Assembly: GCF_005473905.2 (NCBI RefSeq)
Contig: NZ_CP061336.1
Span: 2,162,501-2,226,500 of the forward strand
Source of the DNA: Ruminiclostridium herbifermentans
GTDB taxonomy: Bacteria; Bacillota; Clostridia; Acetivibrionales; DSM-1351
DNA length: 64,000 nt
Reading direction: 5' to 3'
Shown: in pieces, positions 17,955 through 28,744 of the stretch
Layout: each line of letters starts with the position of its first letter
Position numbering within the stretch: the first letter of the stretch is position 1
The notes under the pieces: model-generated
Told to the model about the DNA's origin: nothing
Seen by the model: the letters and a program-made list of their open reading frames with translations, nothing else
Databases searched by the model: none
Made by a program: the position numbers and the translations under genes

Positions 17955-18015
17955 ATAATTGGTGCATACATGGTGCATTTTCGAGTCTCAAAAACGCAAG
18001 CGTTTTTGCCAATGT
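17955..18015. repeat. Family B palindromic repeat, copy 2
   Basis: Contains ACATGGTGCATTTTCGAG followed by a perfect 9-bp palindrome, CAAAAACGC-AA-GCGTTTTTG (17989-18008). Compared with the 53.2-kb copy both arms have changed together, so pairing is kept. Confidence 0.65.
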
Positions 18016-18411
18016 CGGTGGTATTTACTTAATCATAGTGTAGTAGGAACTGATTCGAAATAATGTTTTTTATGGCCATAAAATACTTTCTAGTGTTTTT
18101 TTGATGGTTAATAATTTGATGGTTAATAAATTATTAGCATATAACCGCATAAACTAAATAATTGTTCTACTATTTAATAGTTTGATGAATATGTGGCTTG
18201 TGTGTAAATATATAATGAAATATAATATATTATGTAGAAATTGGGCAATGTGACTAATTTAGTGTTTTATATATATAAGATTACAATCCGAAAATTGGAG
18301 AAGAAACAAAATTAATAAAGAAGTTTGTATTAGTGAAAGTTATTTTGAAAATAAAGCTTATAAGAAAAAAGAAACTGTTTATTGCTATGCTAATTTAAAC
18401 GAGGTGATATT
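18016..18411. other. Intergenic leader before the sensor kinase
   Basis: AT-rich. No known riboswitch or gene seen. The kinase ribosome binding site GAGGTGAT lies at 18401-18408. Confidence 0.4.
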
Positions 18412-20172
18412 TTGAAGTTCACTAAATTTTGGGAAAGTATATTATTTAGATTAGTTATTACTTTTCTGATTATAATGATTCCTATATATATGCTTGGAAT
18501 GTATATATATAAATGGAGTTTGCATAATGTAAGAAATGAAATTTCAAAAACTAATATTGCACAGGTTTCTTTTTATCTTGAAAGCCTTGAAATGGAAATA
18601 GATAGAATAAAAATTCTACAGTATGATTGCCTAAATGATGAAAACCTAAATAAACTCTCAGCTAGATACGGAATAATGGGGCAGTATGAAATTAATGAAA
18701 GTTTGAGACAACTTCATCGGAGATTGGTTACAATAAAAAATAGCAGTAACTACATAAAGAATGTCAATGTATATATACGAAATGTAAAAAAAACAATTTC
18801 TTCTAATAACGGCATTAATGATTTTGACTATGAAATGTATGAAAATATCAGGTCTGCAGCTGGAATAAAAGGAGCACAAATTATAAAATATAAAGATGGT
18901 CTTTATTTAAGTACATATCAACAGAACAATTATTTAATGAACTCTCCTGATTATATAATTAGCATAGAACTTAATAGGCAAGCTTTTATACAGGCATTAA
19001 GCAAGTTTAATATGTACGATGAAATTGGTTCAGTCCTCATAGATAAATCTGACAGTACTGTGATTATTAATCAAGCAGAGGAGGATTTACTGTTAAAAAA
19101 AGAAATTATAAATGGTATATTTTCAAGTGGAACTAAAGGAATGAAATTATATAATATTGATGATAAGTCTTATTATATATTGTATGTTAAATCAGAATAT
19201 CTAAATATGATATATTTAAAATGTATTCCTGAAGAAGTAGTTGAAAAGCCTTTTAATAGTTTTTATATATGGGCATGGGCTTTTACAATAGCAGTTTGTT
19301 GTATTATTTTGATTTATTCTATATCAACATATAAACTAATTCATAAACCTCTGATAAAATTAGTGAAATCATTTCACAAGGTTGAAAACGGAGATTTAAA
19401 AGTTAATATTCAACATGATCAAAATGATGAATTTGGATATCTTTATAAATGCTTTAATAAAATGATGGAAAATTTAAATACATTAATAGATCAGGTTTAT
19501 AATCAAAGAATTCTGATGCAGAGAGCTGAGTTAAAGCAATTACAGGCACAGATTAATCCTCATTTTTTGTACAATAGTTTTTTTGCAATAAATACAATGG
19601 CTAAAACTGGGGATGAGAATTTGGCTATTTTCACCAAACGGCTTGGTGAGTATTTTCAATTTATAACAAGGAATTCCTCAGATAAAATACCCCTTAGTGA
19701 TGAGGTTAAACATGCTAAGGTATATACTGAAATTCAATTGATGAGGTTTTCGCGAGCATTGGAGATTAAATTTGGGGAATATCCTGAAAAATACAGTGAA
19801 CTTAAGGTTCCTAGGATTATTCTTCAGCCTATTATTGAAAATGCGTTTAATCATGGCTTGAATAAATTAGAAAACAGCAGGATTATAGTAATTGATTTTT
19901 TGGAAAATGATAATGGGCTGGATATTATTGTTGAAGATAATGGCTGTGGTATGACAGATTATGATATAGCGGAACTGCAAAATGCACTTTTGTATACAGG
20001 AAATGATATTGAGACTACAGGGATAATTAATATTCACCGCAGAATAAGATTGGAATACGGCCAAAATAGTGGAGTAATGGTTTCTAAAAGTGAACTGGGT
20101 GGATTGAAAGTGATATTGAGAATAGAAATCCCCTATGGTTATGAACTGGACAATTATTATCAAAATCAATAA
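18412..20172 (+). CDS. YesM-type sensor histidine kinase
   Basis: 586 residues. A transmembrane helix at ~12-32 and a second at ~283-305 flank an extracellular sensing domain; then HAMP, and a kinase core of the LytS/YesM class with QAQINPHFLYNSFF (His384 is the phosphorylation site). The ATPase domain has PRIILQPIIENAFNHG (N box) and IIVEDNGCGM (G1 box). Such kinases sense oligosaccharides or peptides and act through AraC-type regulators. It starts at TTG 18412 behind GAGGTGAT. The response regulator follows, then a solute-binding protein, pointing to sugar sensing in the cellulosomal enzyme region. Confidence 0.93.
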   Translation: MKFTKFWESILFRLVITFLIIMIPIYMLGMYIYKWSLHNVRNEISKTNIAQVSFYLESLEMEIDRIKILQYDCLNDENLNKLSARYGIMGQYEINESLRQLHRRLVTIKNSSNYIKNVNVYIRNVKKTISSNNGINDFDYEMYENIRSAAGIKGAQIIKYKDGLYLSTYQQNNYLMNSPDYIISIELNRQAFIQALSKFNMYDEIGSVLIDKSDSTVIINQAEEDLLLKKEIINGIFSSGTKGMKLYNIDDKSYYILYVKSEYLNMIYLKCIPEEVVEKPFNSFYIWAWAFTIAVCCIILIYSISTYKLIHKPLIKLVKSFHKVENGDLKVNIQHDQNDEFGYLYKCFNKMMENLNTLIDQVYNQRILMQRAELKQLQAQINPHFLYNSFFAINTMAKTGDENLAIFTKRLGEYFQFITRNSSDKIPLSDEVKHAKVYTEIQLMRFSRALEIKFGEYPEKYSELKVPRIILQPIIENAFNHGLNKLENSRIIVIDFLENDNGLDIIVEDNGCGMTDYDIAELQNALLYTGNDIETTGIINIHRRIRLEYGQNSGVMVSKSELGGLKVILRIEIPYGYELDNYYQNQ

Positions 20173-20190
20173 AGGGAGGTGGCTTAGTCC

Positions 20191-20262
20191 ATGTGTTTTG
20201 TCAGTCCTTTCTGCCAAAGATTTGCATGGATTTATTATGTACAGACTGCTTATTGTAGATGA
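20191..20262 (+). CDS. Possible 23-residue coupling leader ORF
   Basis: The strong GGGAGGT right after the kinase stop serves an ATG at 20191 that is out of frame with the response regulator. The frame (MCFVSPFCQRFAWIYYVQ...) ends at TGA 20260-20262, overlapping the first codons of the regulator, whose own ATG at 20237 has only a weak ribosome binding site. Translational coupling is the likely role, if any. A sequencing or evolutionary frameshift is the alternative. Confidence 0.35.
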   Translation: MCFVSPFCQRFAWIYYVQTAYCR

Positions 20263-21946
20263 TGAGGCAATAATAGTTAATGGCTTATATGAAATATTCA
20301 GCAACATGAAAAATCTTGATTTGGATATTTATAAAGCTTATTCAGGGGAAGATGCTATTCATTGGCTCAAAAGAACAAGAATTGACATAGTTATTACCGA
20401 TATAATGATGCCAGGCATTAATGGTATGCAGTTGCTAGATGAAATACATAGAAACTGGCCTCAATGCAGGGTTATATTTCTCACGGGATATGACGAATTT
20501 GAGTATGTTTATAAAGCAATTCAACATAACAGAGTTAGTTATATTTTAAAAAATGAGGATATAGATAAAGTAGTCTCAGCAGTTGAAAATGCCATTGATG
20601 ACATACGGACAGAAATAAAAGCAGAAGATTTGCTTAATAGAGCAAAGGAACAAGTAAGTATTGCGTTAGAACTTTTTCAAAAAGATTATTTTATCCATTT
20701 GATTAATGAGGATAAATCAATAAGCGTTAGTAAGTCGGTGTTTGAACAACTAGATATTAAAATGTTCCACGACAAACCTGTGCTGTTGCTTTTGGGACAG
20801 GTAAATAACATATCTGCTGATTTTTTGTATTGGGACAAGATTCAATATCTGTATTCAGTACGAATTATTATAAGTAATTATTTAAGCACTAAAATCAAGA
20901 GTACTTGTGTGCTTGATGAAAACTATAGACTTATAATATTTGCACAGCCCAAGGAAGATTCATTTACTGATGAGCAAAATGGAGAAAATATAAATGCCTT
21001 ATATGAGAGAATTGTATCCTTTTTGAAAGGAACCCTTGAAGCTGTGCAAAATGCATGTATGGAATCTCTTGGTGCCTCAATAAGCTTTGCCTTAAGTGGA
21101 CAGCCCTGCAGTTGGGAAACGGTATCTAAAAAGTACATTTCTCTTACTCAATTACTTAATTATAAGATTGGTACTGGCATTGAGATGCTTTTAATAGATA
21201 ACGAAATAAAAGGTGATGTTGGAGGAAGTAATTCAGATATAATTGGAAATAACAATATAGAAATCCTTGAAAATGTGAGGCAATGGAAGCTAGATACAAT
21301 TGAAATGTATCTTGAGTCGGGACAGATGGACAAGTATTTTGAAGTGCTTTCCCAATTGCTAGAGCCATTAAAATTAATAAACAGTAAAAACTGCAATGTG
21401 GCTATTGAAGCATATTATAAAGTATCTCTAAGCATTTTGTCTTATATTAACCGTTATAGACTTAATGAAAAAATAACTTCTATGATGGATTTATCAAGTC
21501 TAATGAAGTTAGATAGCCGTAAAACGTGGAAAGAGGAAATCGACTATATTTATCAGCTATCAAAGGTTATTTTTACACTCCAGAGCGCAGAGCAGGAAAA
21601 ACGGGCAGATAATACAATTACATATATACAGAAATATGTTGATGAGCATTTAAATGAAGAATTGTCACTTGTGAGATTGGCTGAAAAAGTATTTTTAAAT
21701 CCATCCTATCTTTCACGCTTGTATAAGCAGGTTATGGGAACAAATTTATCTGAATATATAGATAATGCACGAATAAAAAAGGCCAAGGAATACCTAGAAA
21801 ATGCAAATATGAAAATTAATGAAGCTGCAAAGCTGGTGGGATATGAATCAGCTGCATCATTTTCAAGATTCTTTAAAAAAGTAACTGGGTATTCTCCTCA
21901 AGAATATCAGGATAAACTTTTATCAGAAAAAATAAGGAACTATTAG
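20237..21946 (+). CDS. YesN-type response regulator with AraC DNA-binding domain
   Basis: 569 residues. The receiver domain (1-~120) has the acidic pair DDE, phospho-acceptor Asp55 in IVITDIMMPG, and conserved threonine and lysine (FLTGYDE, YILKNED). A long helical linker leads to two AraC helix-turn-helix motifs at the C-terminus (LVRLAEKVFLNPSYLSRLYK and INEAAKLVGYESAASFSRFF). It is the partner of the preceding kinase. ATG 20237 is chosen because MYRLLIVDDE is the normal receiver start; the longer frame from 20135 overlaps the kinase gene. Probable targets are the neighbouring transport or esterase genes (inference). Confidence 0.93.
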   Translation: MYRLLIVDDEAIIVNGLYEIFSNMKNLDLDIYKAYSGEDAIHWLKRTRIDIVITDIMMPGINGMQLLDEIHRNWPQCRVIFLTGYDEFEYVYKAIQHNRVSYILKNEDIDKVVSAVENAIDDIRTEIKAEDLLNRAKEQVSIALELFQKDYFIHLINEDKSISVSKSVFEQLDIKMFHDKPVLLLLGQVNNISADFLYWDKIQYLYSVRIIISNYLSTKIKSTCVLDENYRLIIFAQPKEDSFTDEQNGENINALYERIVSFLKGTLEAVQNACMESLGASISFALSGQPCSWETVSKKYISLTQLLNYKIGTGIEMLLIDNEIKGDVGGSNSDIIGNNNIEILENVRQWKLDTIEMYLESGQMDKYFEVLSQLLEPLKLINSKNCNVAIEAYYKVSLSILSYINRYRLNEKITSMMDLSSLMKLDSRKTWKEEIDYIYQLSKVIFTLQSAEQEKRADNTITYIQKYVDEHLNEELSLVRLAEKVFLNPSYLSRLYKQVMGTNLSEYIDNARIKKAKEYLENANMKINEAAKLVGYESAASFSRFFKKVTGYSPQEYQDKLLSEKIRNY

Positions 21947-22127
21947 CATAAAGAAAATTATACAAGTGACAAAAATGCGAACCTTACGCCAAGCAGAGGT
22001 TCTACACAGACCTCTTTAACCCAATTTTTGTGATAGACACCATGTGTGTAGGTTAGCTGCATAAAAAAGTATACAGTATTTAGCTGCAGAAAATCATTCT
22101 TTTACAAAAATGTTAGGAGGAAAAACA

Positions 22128-23828
22128 ATGAAGATGAACAATTTCAAATCAAATATAATTATAGCAGCCAGCGTATTATTATTTGTTATGTTATTGTTAA
22201 TCTTTAACAGATATGATGGTTTTATTAACAGAGACGCAGATATTAATGAAGCTGTCTCTTTAAGTGTAGTTAACCAAGAGCCTTTAGGCAAATACAGCCC
22301 AGCAATTGATATTTCTTTTGTAAGAGCTGTTGATGATGATATACTAAATAATATTTTGCCCAACACACCTGGAGAAACAATAGAAGACAACCGATGGCTC
22401 AGATTATACAGTGAACAATTAGGCATAAACATAAAATATGATTGGACTGCAAATGGCGGATATAATGAAGAAAATTACAATAAAAAAATAAATGTTACAA
22501 TTGCATCAGGAAATTTACCACATGTTATGCCAGTTAATGCAAATCAGCTGAAAATGCTTGCTGACTCTGGAATGATTGAGGATATGACTTTATATTATAA
22601 TGACTATGCATCTGAACTAACAAAAAACATATACACTCAGGCTGAAAATTCTATACTAGAATCAGCTACGATAGACGGAAGACTAATGGCTATACCAAAT
22701 GCTGATGATTCAATTGAAAGTGCACAATTTTTATGGATTCGTGCAGATTGGTTAAAAAAACTGGGACTTAAGCCTCCAGAGACAATGGATGAACTGATAA
22801 AAATTTCTCATGACTTTACAAAAAAAGACCCTGATGGTAATGGTAAGGACGATACCTACGGACTTGCAATAACAAAATACTTGTATAATACTTGCATGGG
22901 CTTGGAAGGTTTTTTTGCAGGCTATCATTCTTATCCTAATTTTTGGCTGGAAAATGGGGAAGGAAAGCTAGTATATGGTAGTATACAGCCTGAAACTAAA
23001 ATAGCTCTCGAAAAGTTATCTGAAATGTATAGGGATGGACAAATTGACAAAGAGTTCAGTGTAATGGATATTCAAAATGTAGCTCATTCCATTACAAAAG
23101 GGGAGTGCGGCATTCAGTTTGGTGAGCAATGGAATCCCTTATATCCTCTTATTAATAGCTTTAACAATGATGGTGCCGATTGGACTGCGTATTCTTTGGT
23201 TTCTGCAGATGGAAGAAAGGTAATGGTACCGCTGAAATTCAGAACCAATTTATACTTTGCAGTCAGAAAGGGATATAGTCATCCCGAAGCCGTGGTGAAA
23301 TTGGTAAATATGTTTTTGGAAAAGACCTGTGGAACAACTAATGAATTTGAAAAATACTATATGCCTGCTCAAAATAATAATATGGGTGTATGGAAGTTTT
23401 CACCAGTAACACCTCATCCTCAATATAAAAATCTCACCGCTTTTTTAGAATTGGAAAAGGCTCGTAAAAGTAATAATTTTTCTAAACTCAGACCTGAATC
23501 TAAAATTATACAGTCTAATGTTGAGGCATATGCCAAAGGTGACAAATTGCAATGGGGATGGGAAAAAATTTATGGTGTAAACGGCGTATATAGTGTATTA
23601 AAGAATTATAAAGAGAGTAATTCACTTATGTATGAAAGATTCACTGGATTATTACCAACAAAAACTATGGCTGATAAAAATGAAGTATTACTTGAATATG
23701 AAAGAGAAGAATTTACAAAAATTATTATGGGTGCTGCACCTATAGATCAATTTGAGATATTTGTAGAAAATTGGTACAAAATGGGTGGTAAGGAAATAAC
23801 TAAGGAGATAAATTTAATAAAGAGGTAA
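22128..23828 (+). CDS. Extracellular solute-binding protein family 1, membrane-anchored
   Basis: 566 residues. ATG 22128 follows TAGGAGG by seven bases. A hydrophobic segment, IIIAASVLLFVMLLLIF (residues ~10-26), is not followed by a lipobox cysteine, so it is either an uncleaved anchor or an unusual signal peptide. The rest resembles LplA/YtcQ-type sugar-binding proteins (ETMDELIKISHDFTKKDPDG NGKDDTYGL, split here; GQIDKEFSVMDIQ). No ABC permease or ATPase gene is adjacent, which is unusual. It may deliver ligand to the YesM-like kinase just upstream instead of, or as well as, a transporter elsewhere. Confidence 0.88.
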   Translation: MKMNNFKSNIIIAASVLLFVMLLLIFNRYDGFINRDADINEAVSLSVVNQEPLGKYSPAIDISFVRAVDDDILNNILPNTPGETIEDNRWLRLYSEQLGINIKYDWTANGGYNEENYNKKINVTIASGNLPHVMPVNANQLKMLADSGMIEDMTLYYNDYASELTKNIYTQAENSILESATIDGRLMAIPNADDSIESAQFLWIRADWLKKLGLKPPETMDELIKISHDFTKKDPDGNGKDDTYGLAITKYLYNTCMGLEGFFAGYHSYPNFWLENGEGKLVYGSIQPETKIALEKLSEMYRDGQIDKEFSVMDIQNVAHSITKGECGIQFGEQWNPLYPLINSFNNDGADWTAYSLVSADGRKVMVPLKFRTNLYFAVRKGYSHPEAVVKLVNMFLEKTCGTTNEFEKYYMPAQNNNMGVWKFSPVTPHPQYKNLTAFLELEKARKSNNFSKLRPESKIIQSNVEAYAKGDKLQWGWEKIYGVNGVYSVLKNYKESNSLMYERFTGLLPTKTMADKNEVLLEYEREEFTKIIMGAAPIDQFEIFVENWYKMGGKEITKEINLIKR

Positions 23829-23891
23829 AGAAATGTTAACAAAGTAAAAATATGTACGTGTAAATATGGAAAAAGTCTCCTTATAATATAA

Positions 23892-25442
<1,551 letters not shown>

Positions 25443-26115
25443 AAATACACAAGTAGCTGTGCTTAAAATCTCGTGATAGGCTTACTTCATTTGCTGAGAC
25501 TGTGATTTTATATAATAATCGAATTGCTCAGATGGTGTTGATAGTGCTACTTATAGGGACAAAATTGCACTTAGGCTTGCTATTTATTGATGGAGACAAT
25601 TGAATATGATTTCTATAGCTTTGGCTTAAATAAGGGTGCATAAAAAATGATTTGCGCTAGATTGCATTATTTATTGGGCGCAAATATTAATTTTAAATTA
25701 TTAATTTCGATTTATTATTATCAAATAAGGAAGTAAGTAATATCGAGAATGCATATTATTGACAGGGGATTGCAATTAAAGTTTTTTCTAAGCTATTAAG
25801 GGTTTAAAACAAATTATTACCATTTAGGATATGGATAGCAGTATTTCCATGTCCTAAATGGTAAAGTCAATTTATATCATGAATAAGCTATGATAATAAT
25901 TTAACTCAGATATATTGATGTAATGCTGCTTTAGTTACTGCACAACAAATATATCAAATCAATCAGCTATTAAGTTAGCTAAAAGCTATCTAGTTAATTA
26001 AGCTGGGTTAACAACTTTGAATTGACGCAAGTTAAAGATAATTAATAATAATTTATTAATAAAAAGGACTAATATAAATTTAAATTTGCTATAATGACAA
26101 TTTTGGGGACTTTCT
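25443..26115. other. Intergenic region between CE1 gene and AraC gene
   Basis: No gene is seen. It contains a hairpin ATTTGCGC...GCGCAAAT (25650-25685), the long inverted repeat at 25818-25863, and an AT-rich stretch probably holding the AraC-gene promoter. Confidence 0.45.
25818..25863. repeat. Long inverted repeat
   Basis: TACCATTTAGGATATGGA pairs with TCCATGTCCTAAATGGTA, about 17 of 18 positions, around a ten-base loop. No T-tract follows, and the nearest upstream stop is 375 bases away, so it is not a typical terminator. It could be an operator or an RNA hairpin. Confidence 0.55.
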
Positions 26116-26163
26116 ATGAGTATTTTATTAAAGTCAATTTCATTAAGACTTAATAAAAAATAG
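26116..26163 (+). CDS. Possible 15-residue upstream leader peptide
   Basis: ATG 26116 lies behind GGGGACTTTCT, nearly identical to the GGGGACTTTAT before the AraC-type gene at 26216. It encodes MSILLKSISLRLNKK and stops at 26161-26163, 52 bases before the regulator. The duplicated initiation region suggests a leader or decoy site, but this rests on sequence alone. Confidence 0.3.
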   Translation: MSILLKSISLRLNKK

Positions 26164-26215
26164 CAGTTTTAAACTTATAGTAATTGACTTATACAAATAT
26201 TTAAGGGGACTTTAT

Positions 26216-27343
26216 ATGAAAAAAGATAGTTGTGAATATGTCAAAATCAGAGATGTCAACCAAATAATAAAGCAATATTATGATGAAAAGCAATTAGAAC
26301 TTAGCCTGTATGAGGCAGTTATAGTTTTAAAGGAAAGTGGAAGAACTACGGGATATCTTCCGCCTCCTAATTTTTTGGACTGGGACCTCGATGACATCGA
26401 TGAATTTTGTCGTTTAATCGATGAAATACCAATTAATATTACCTATTTGCTGCCACCAGAAAAAAAGAAAAATACATATCATATGCCAATGCAATTTTCG
26501 GCTATGGTTTTCAGAGAAAGCAGCTATCGTTCAAAAAGATATTATACTAGTAATGTATTTGCTATTACTTATGTTTTAAGAGGTAGTATGAAATTAACGA
26601 TAGATAATGAGCAATATGAATTAAAGGAAAACCATCTATTTTTAACTTTGCCAAATAGAAATTACAATGCATATCATACAGATGATGATGTAATATTAAT
26701 GGTATCAATAGATCCAAGTATATTTCAGAAAGTTTTTTTTGATTTATTAAAGCATAATAGTGTATTATCAACTCTTTTACATGAAAGATTTGATAATTGT
26801 GATCAAAATTATCTATTATGTACTATATCCAACGACAGGGATATGCGATTTATTTTTCAGCATTTATTTCATGAGTTTATGTGCGGAGATAAATATTCTG
26901 AAGATGTTTTTTGCAATTACATCCAAATATTATGTACATATTTAATCAGAGGTATTGAAAGCTACTCTGCTTGTGTTACACCTCAGAAAAAAAAGCCTTT
27001 TTATGATATATTTCCTGAAGTGTATAAGTACATACAGAATAATTGCGATTCACTGACGCTGGAACAATTGGCTCAGGAATTTCATTATGAGCGCTCCTAT
27101 CTTGGGAAATGCCTAAGTGAAGTCACTGGTAAAACTTTCAGTGAAATAGTTGCTAGTATAAAGCTGGACAGAGCAAAAAAATATTTGGCGGAAACCAACC
27201 TGAAAATTGAGGAAGTAGCAATCCTATCAGGATATAGTAGTTCAGACTATTTTTCTCATAGCTTCAAAAAGGAAGTAGGTAAGTCACCACTTAGATATAG
27301 GAAAGATAAACAAAACTATAATTTTAATAATTTGGCAAAATAA
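26216..27343 (+). CDS. AraC-family transcriptional regulator
   Basis: 375 residues. The N-terminal region (~1-90) is unassigned; a cupin-like ligand domain follows (ITYVLRGSMKLTIDNEQYEL). Two helix-turn-helix motifs lie at the C-terminus (LTLEQLAQEFHYERSYLGKC and IEEVAILSGYSSSDYFSHSF, then KKEVGKSPLRYRK). Lies directly upstream of the SGNH-dockerin gene on the same strand, and between two cellulosomal genes, so local control of plant-cell-wall enzymes is likely (inference). Confidence 0.9.
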   Translation: MKKDSCEYVKIRDVNQIIKQYYDEKQLELSLYEAVIVLKESGRTTGYLPPPNFLDWDLDDIDEFCRLIDEIPINITYLLPPEKKKNTYHMPMQFSAMVFRESSYRSKRYYTSNVFAITYVLRGSMKLTIDNEQYELKENHLFLTLPNRNYNAYHTDDDVILMVSIDPSIFQKVFFDLLKHNSVLSTLLHERFDNCDQNYLLCTISNDRDMRFIFQHLFHEFMCGDKYSEDVFCNYIQILCTYLIRGIESYSACVTPQKKKPFYDIFPEVYKYIQNNCDSLTLEQLAQEFHYERSYLGKCLSEVTGKTFSEIVASIKLDRAKKYLAETNLKIEEVAILSGYSSSDYFSHSFKKEVGKSPLRYRKDKQNYNFNNLAK

Positions 27344-27464
27344 AATAACTATATTTATCAAATAATCTCACCCCAAAAGTCAAGATAAGTAAAAACACCT
27401 ATGATATAACTATAAATAGAGAAATAAGTTTTTTTGAAAATTTATTACGAAGGGGAGAGATGCA

Positions 27465-28376
27465 ATGAAATTGAGAAACATGCTATGTAAATTTACAGCA
27501 GTGGCAATTGTATGTGCTTTAGTTGGTGGAATTATAACACCTGCTGAAGTATCAGCTGCAACTAAAATCAAAGGAAGCGAGGTTCTTGTAATTGGTGATT
27601 CTTTTATCGCTTTATCACATGATATTACAAAGAGATTAGAAGAAAATGCTAGAAAAGCAGGAATCTTAGATGCAAATGATCGTTTCCGTGACAATTCAGT
27701 AAGTGGAACATTGCTTAATGGAGGAACATCACCTACTATTCCTCAACAGTACAAAAATGGTGTAAATGCAGGTACTGTTAAGTATGTTATCATGGATGGT
27801 GGCGGAAACGACTGTATGATGGGTAGTGTTGACGGAGCTGCCAGTGCTTTTAATTCCTTAATAAAAGAAATGGAAAAAAGTGGAACGGTTAAATTGTTTT
27901 ATATGTTCTACCCTGATGCTCAGGGAGGTTTAGCAGGTTTGCTTAATCCTAACTTAAATAGATTAAGACCAATGATTCAGAATACTGTACTTAGTTCAAC
28001 AAAACCAAAAGGATATTTCTTTGATTTAAGACCTACTTTTGAAGGAAAATACGGACAGTACATATTATCTGATGGTATTCATCCAACTCAAGCAGGTAGT
28101 TATGCAACAGCTGATGCTATATGGGCTGAAATGCAAAGAGTTAATTTCTTCGGTGATGATACTCCTCAACAACCAGAAGAAAAATTAGGAGATTATAACA
28201 AAGACGGAAGCGTTGATGCATTAGATTTTGCAGCATTAAAGCAACATTTAATGAATCCACAGAGTACATATACAAAAGTTTTTGATTTAAATGCTGATAA
28301 TTCAGTAGATGCTCTTGACTTTGCAGTTATGAAGAAATACTTACTCGGTACTATAACTACGCTTCCCAGCAATTAA
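27465..28376 (+). CDS. Secreted SGNH hydrolase-like protein with C-terminal dockerin
   Basis: 303 residues. Signal peptide ending near AEVSAATK. The SGNH/GDSL-like domain (~35-225) has VIGDSFIALSHD (nucleophile Ser block), MDGGGNDCMM (block III) and LSDGIHPTQAGS (catalytic Asp-x-x-His). The type I dockerin at ~235-300 has GDYNKDGSVDALDFAALKQH and NADNSVDALDFAVMKKY, again with Ala-Leu recognition pairs. A cellulosomal esterase or lipase-like enzyme is likely; the substrate is not apparent and it does not look like CE2 or CE3. AGGGGAGAG precedes ATG 27465. Confidence 0.9.
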   Translation: MKLRNMLCKFTAVAIVCALVGGIITPAEVSAATKIKGSEVLVIGDSFIALSHDITKRLEENARKAGILDANDRFRDNSVSGTLLNGGTSPTIPQQYKNGVNAGTVKYVIMDGGGNDCMMGSVDGAASAFNSLIKEMEKSGTVKLFYMFYPDAQGGLAGLLNPNLNRLRPMIQNTVLSSTKPKGYFFDLRPTFEGKYGQYILSDGIHPTQAGSYATADAIWAEMQRVNFFGDDTPQQPEEKLGDYNKDGSVDALDFAALKQHLMNPQSTYTKVFDLNADNSVDALDFAVMKKYLLGTITTLPSN

Positions 28377-28744
28377 TATAGTTTATTGATTTTAGTCACA
28401 TTATTGCGTTTTAAGATTTTCCCCCAATTAAAATGTTGAAACGTGAGTTTGGTTAAGAATTAATATATTATTAATATGGCTATCCTGATTATTATATTAT
28501 AAATTGATGACAGGAGAAGCTAGAAATATGTTGAGGAGCACAAATTATATTAAAGGTCAATAATTGCATTGTTAGGCAATTATTGACCTTATTAATGATA
28601 AAGCTTTAAATACTACAGCCCTATCATTTGTATTTTATAGAATCAAAAACATTAATCATTAACAAGAAAGTTTTTACATCTAATTGAATCATATAATTTA
28701 ATTTGATAGGAGAAAAGGTTTTTATTTTATGAATTTATTGCAAC
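28377..28744. other. Convergent intergenic region
   Basis: Between the SGNH-dockerin gene (+) and the SDR gene (-). Holds the shared terminator at 28553-28590; nothing else recognised. Confidence 0.5.
28553..28592. terminator. Bidirectional intrinsic terminator
   Basis: AAGGTCAATAATTGC pairs perfectly with GCAATTATTGACCTT around a short loop. The stem is 15 bp and serves both convergent genes. Confidence 0.8.

Noticed and set aside
19867-20307. Minus-strand 146-codon open frame across the kinase-regulator junction
   Set aside because: Antisense to conserved histidine kinase ATPase motifs.
22094-22432. Minus-strand 112-codon open frame over the solute-binding protein start
   Set aside because: Antisense to a gene with clear family motifs and ribosome binding site.
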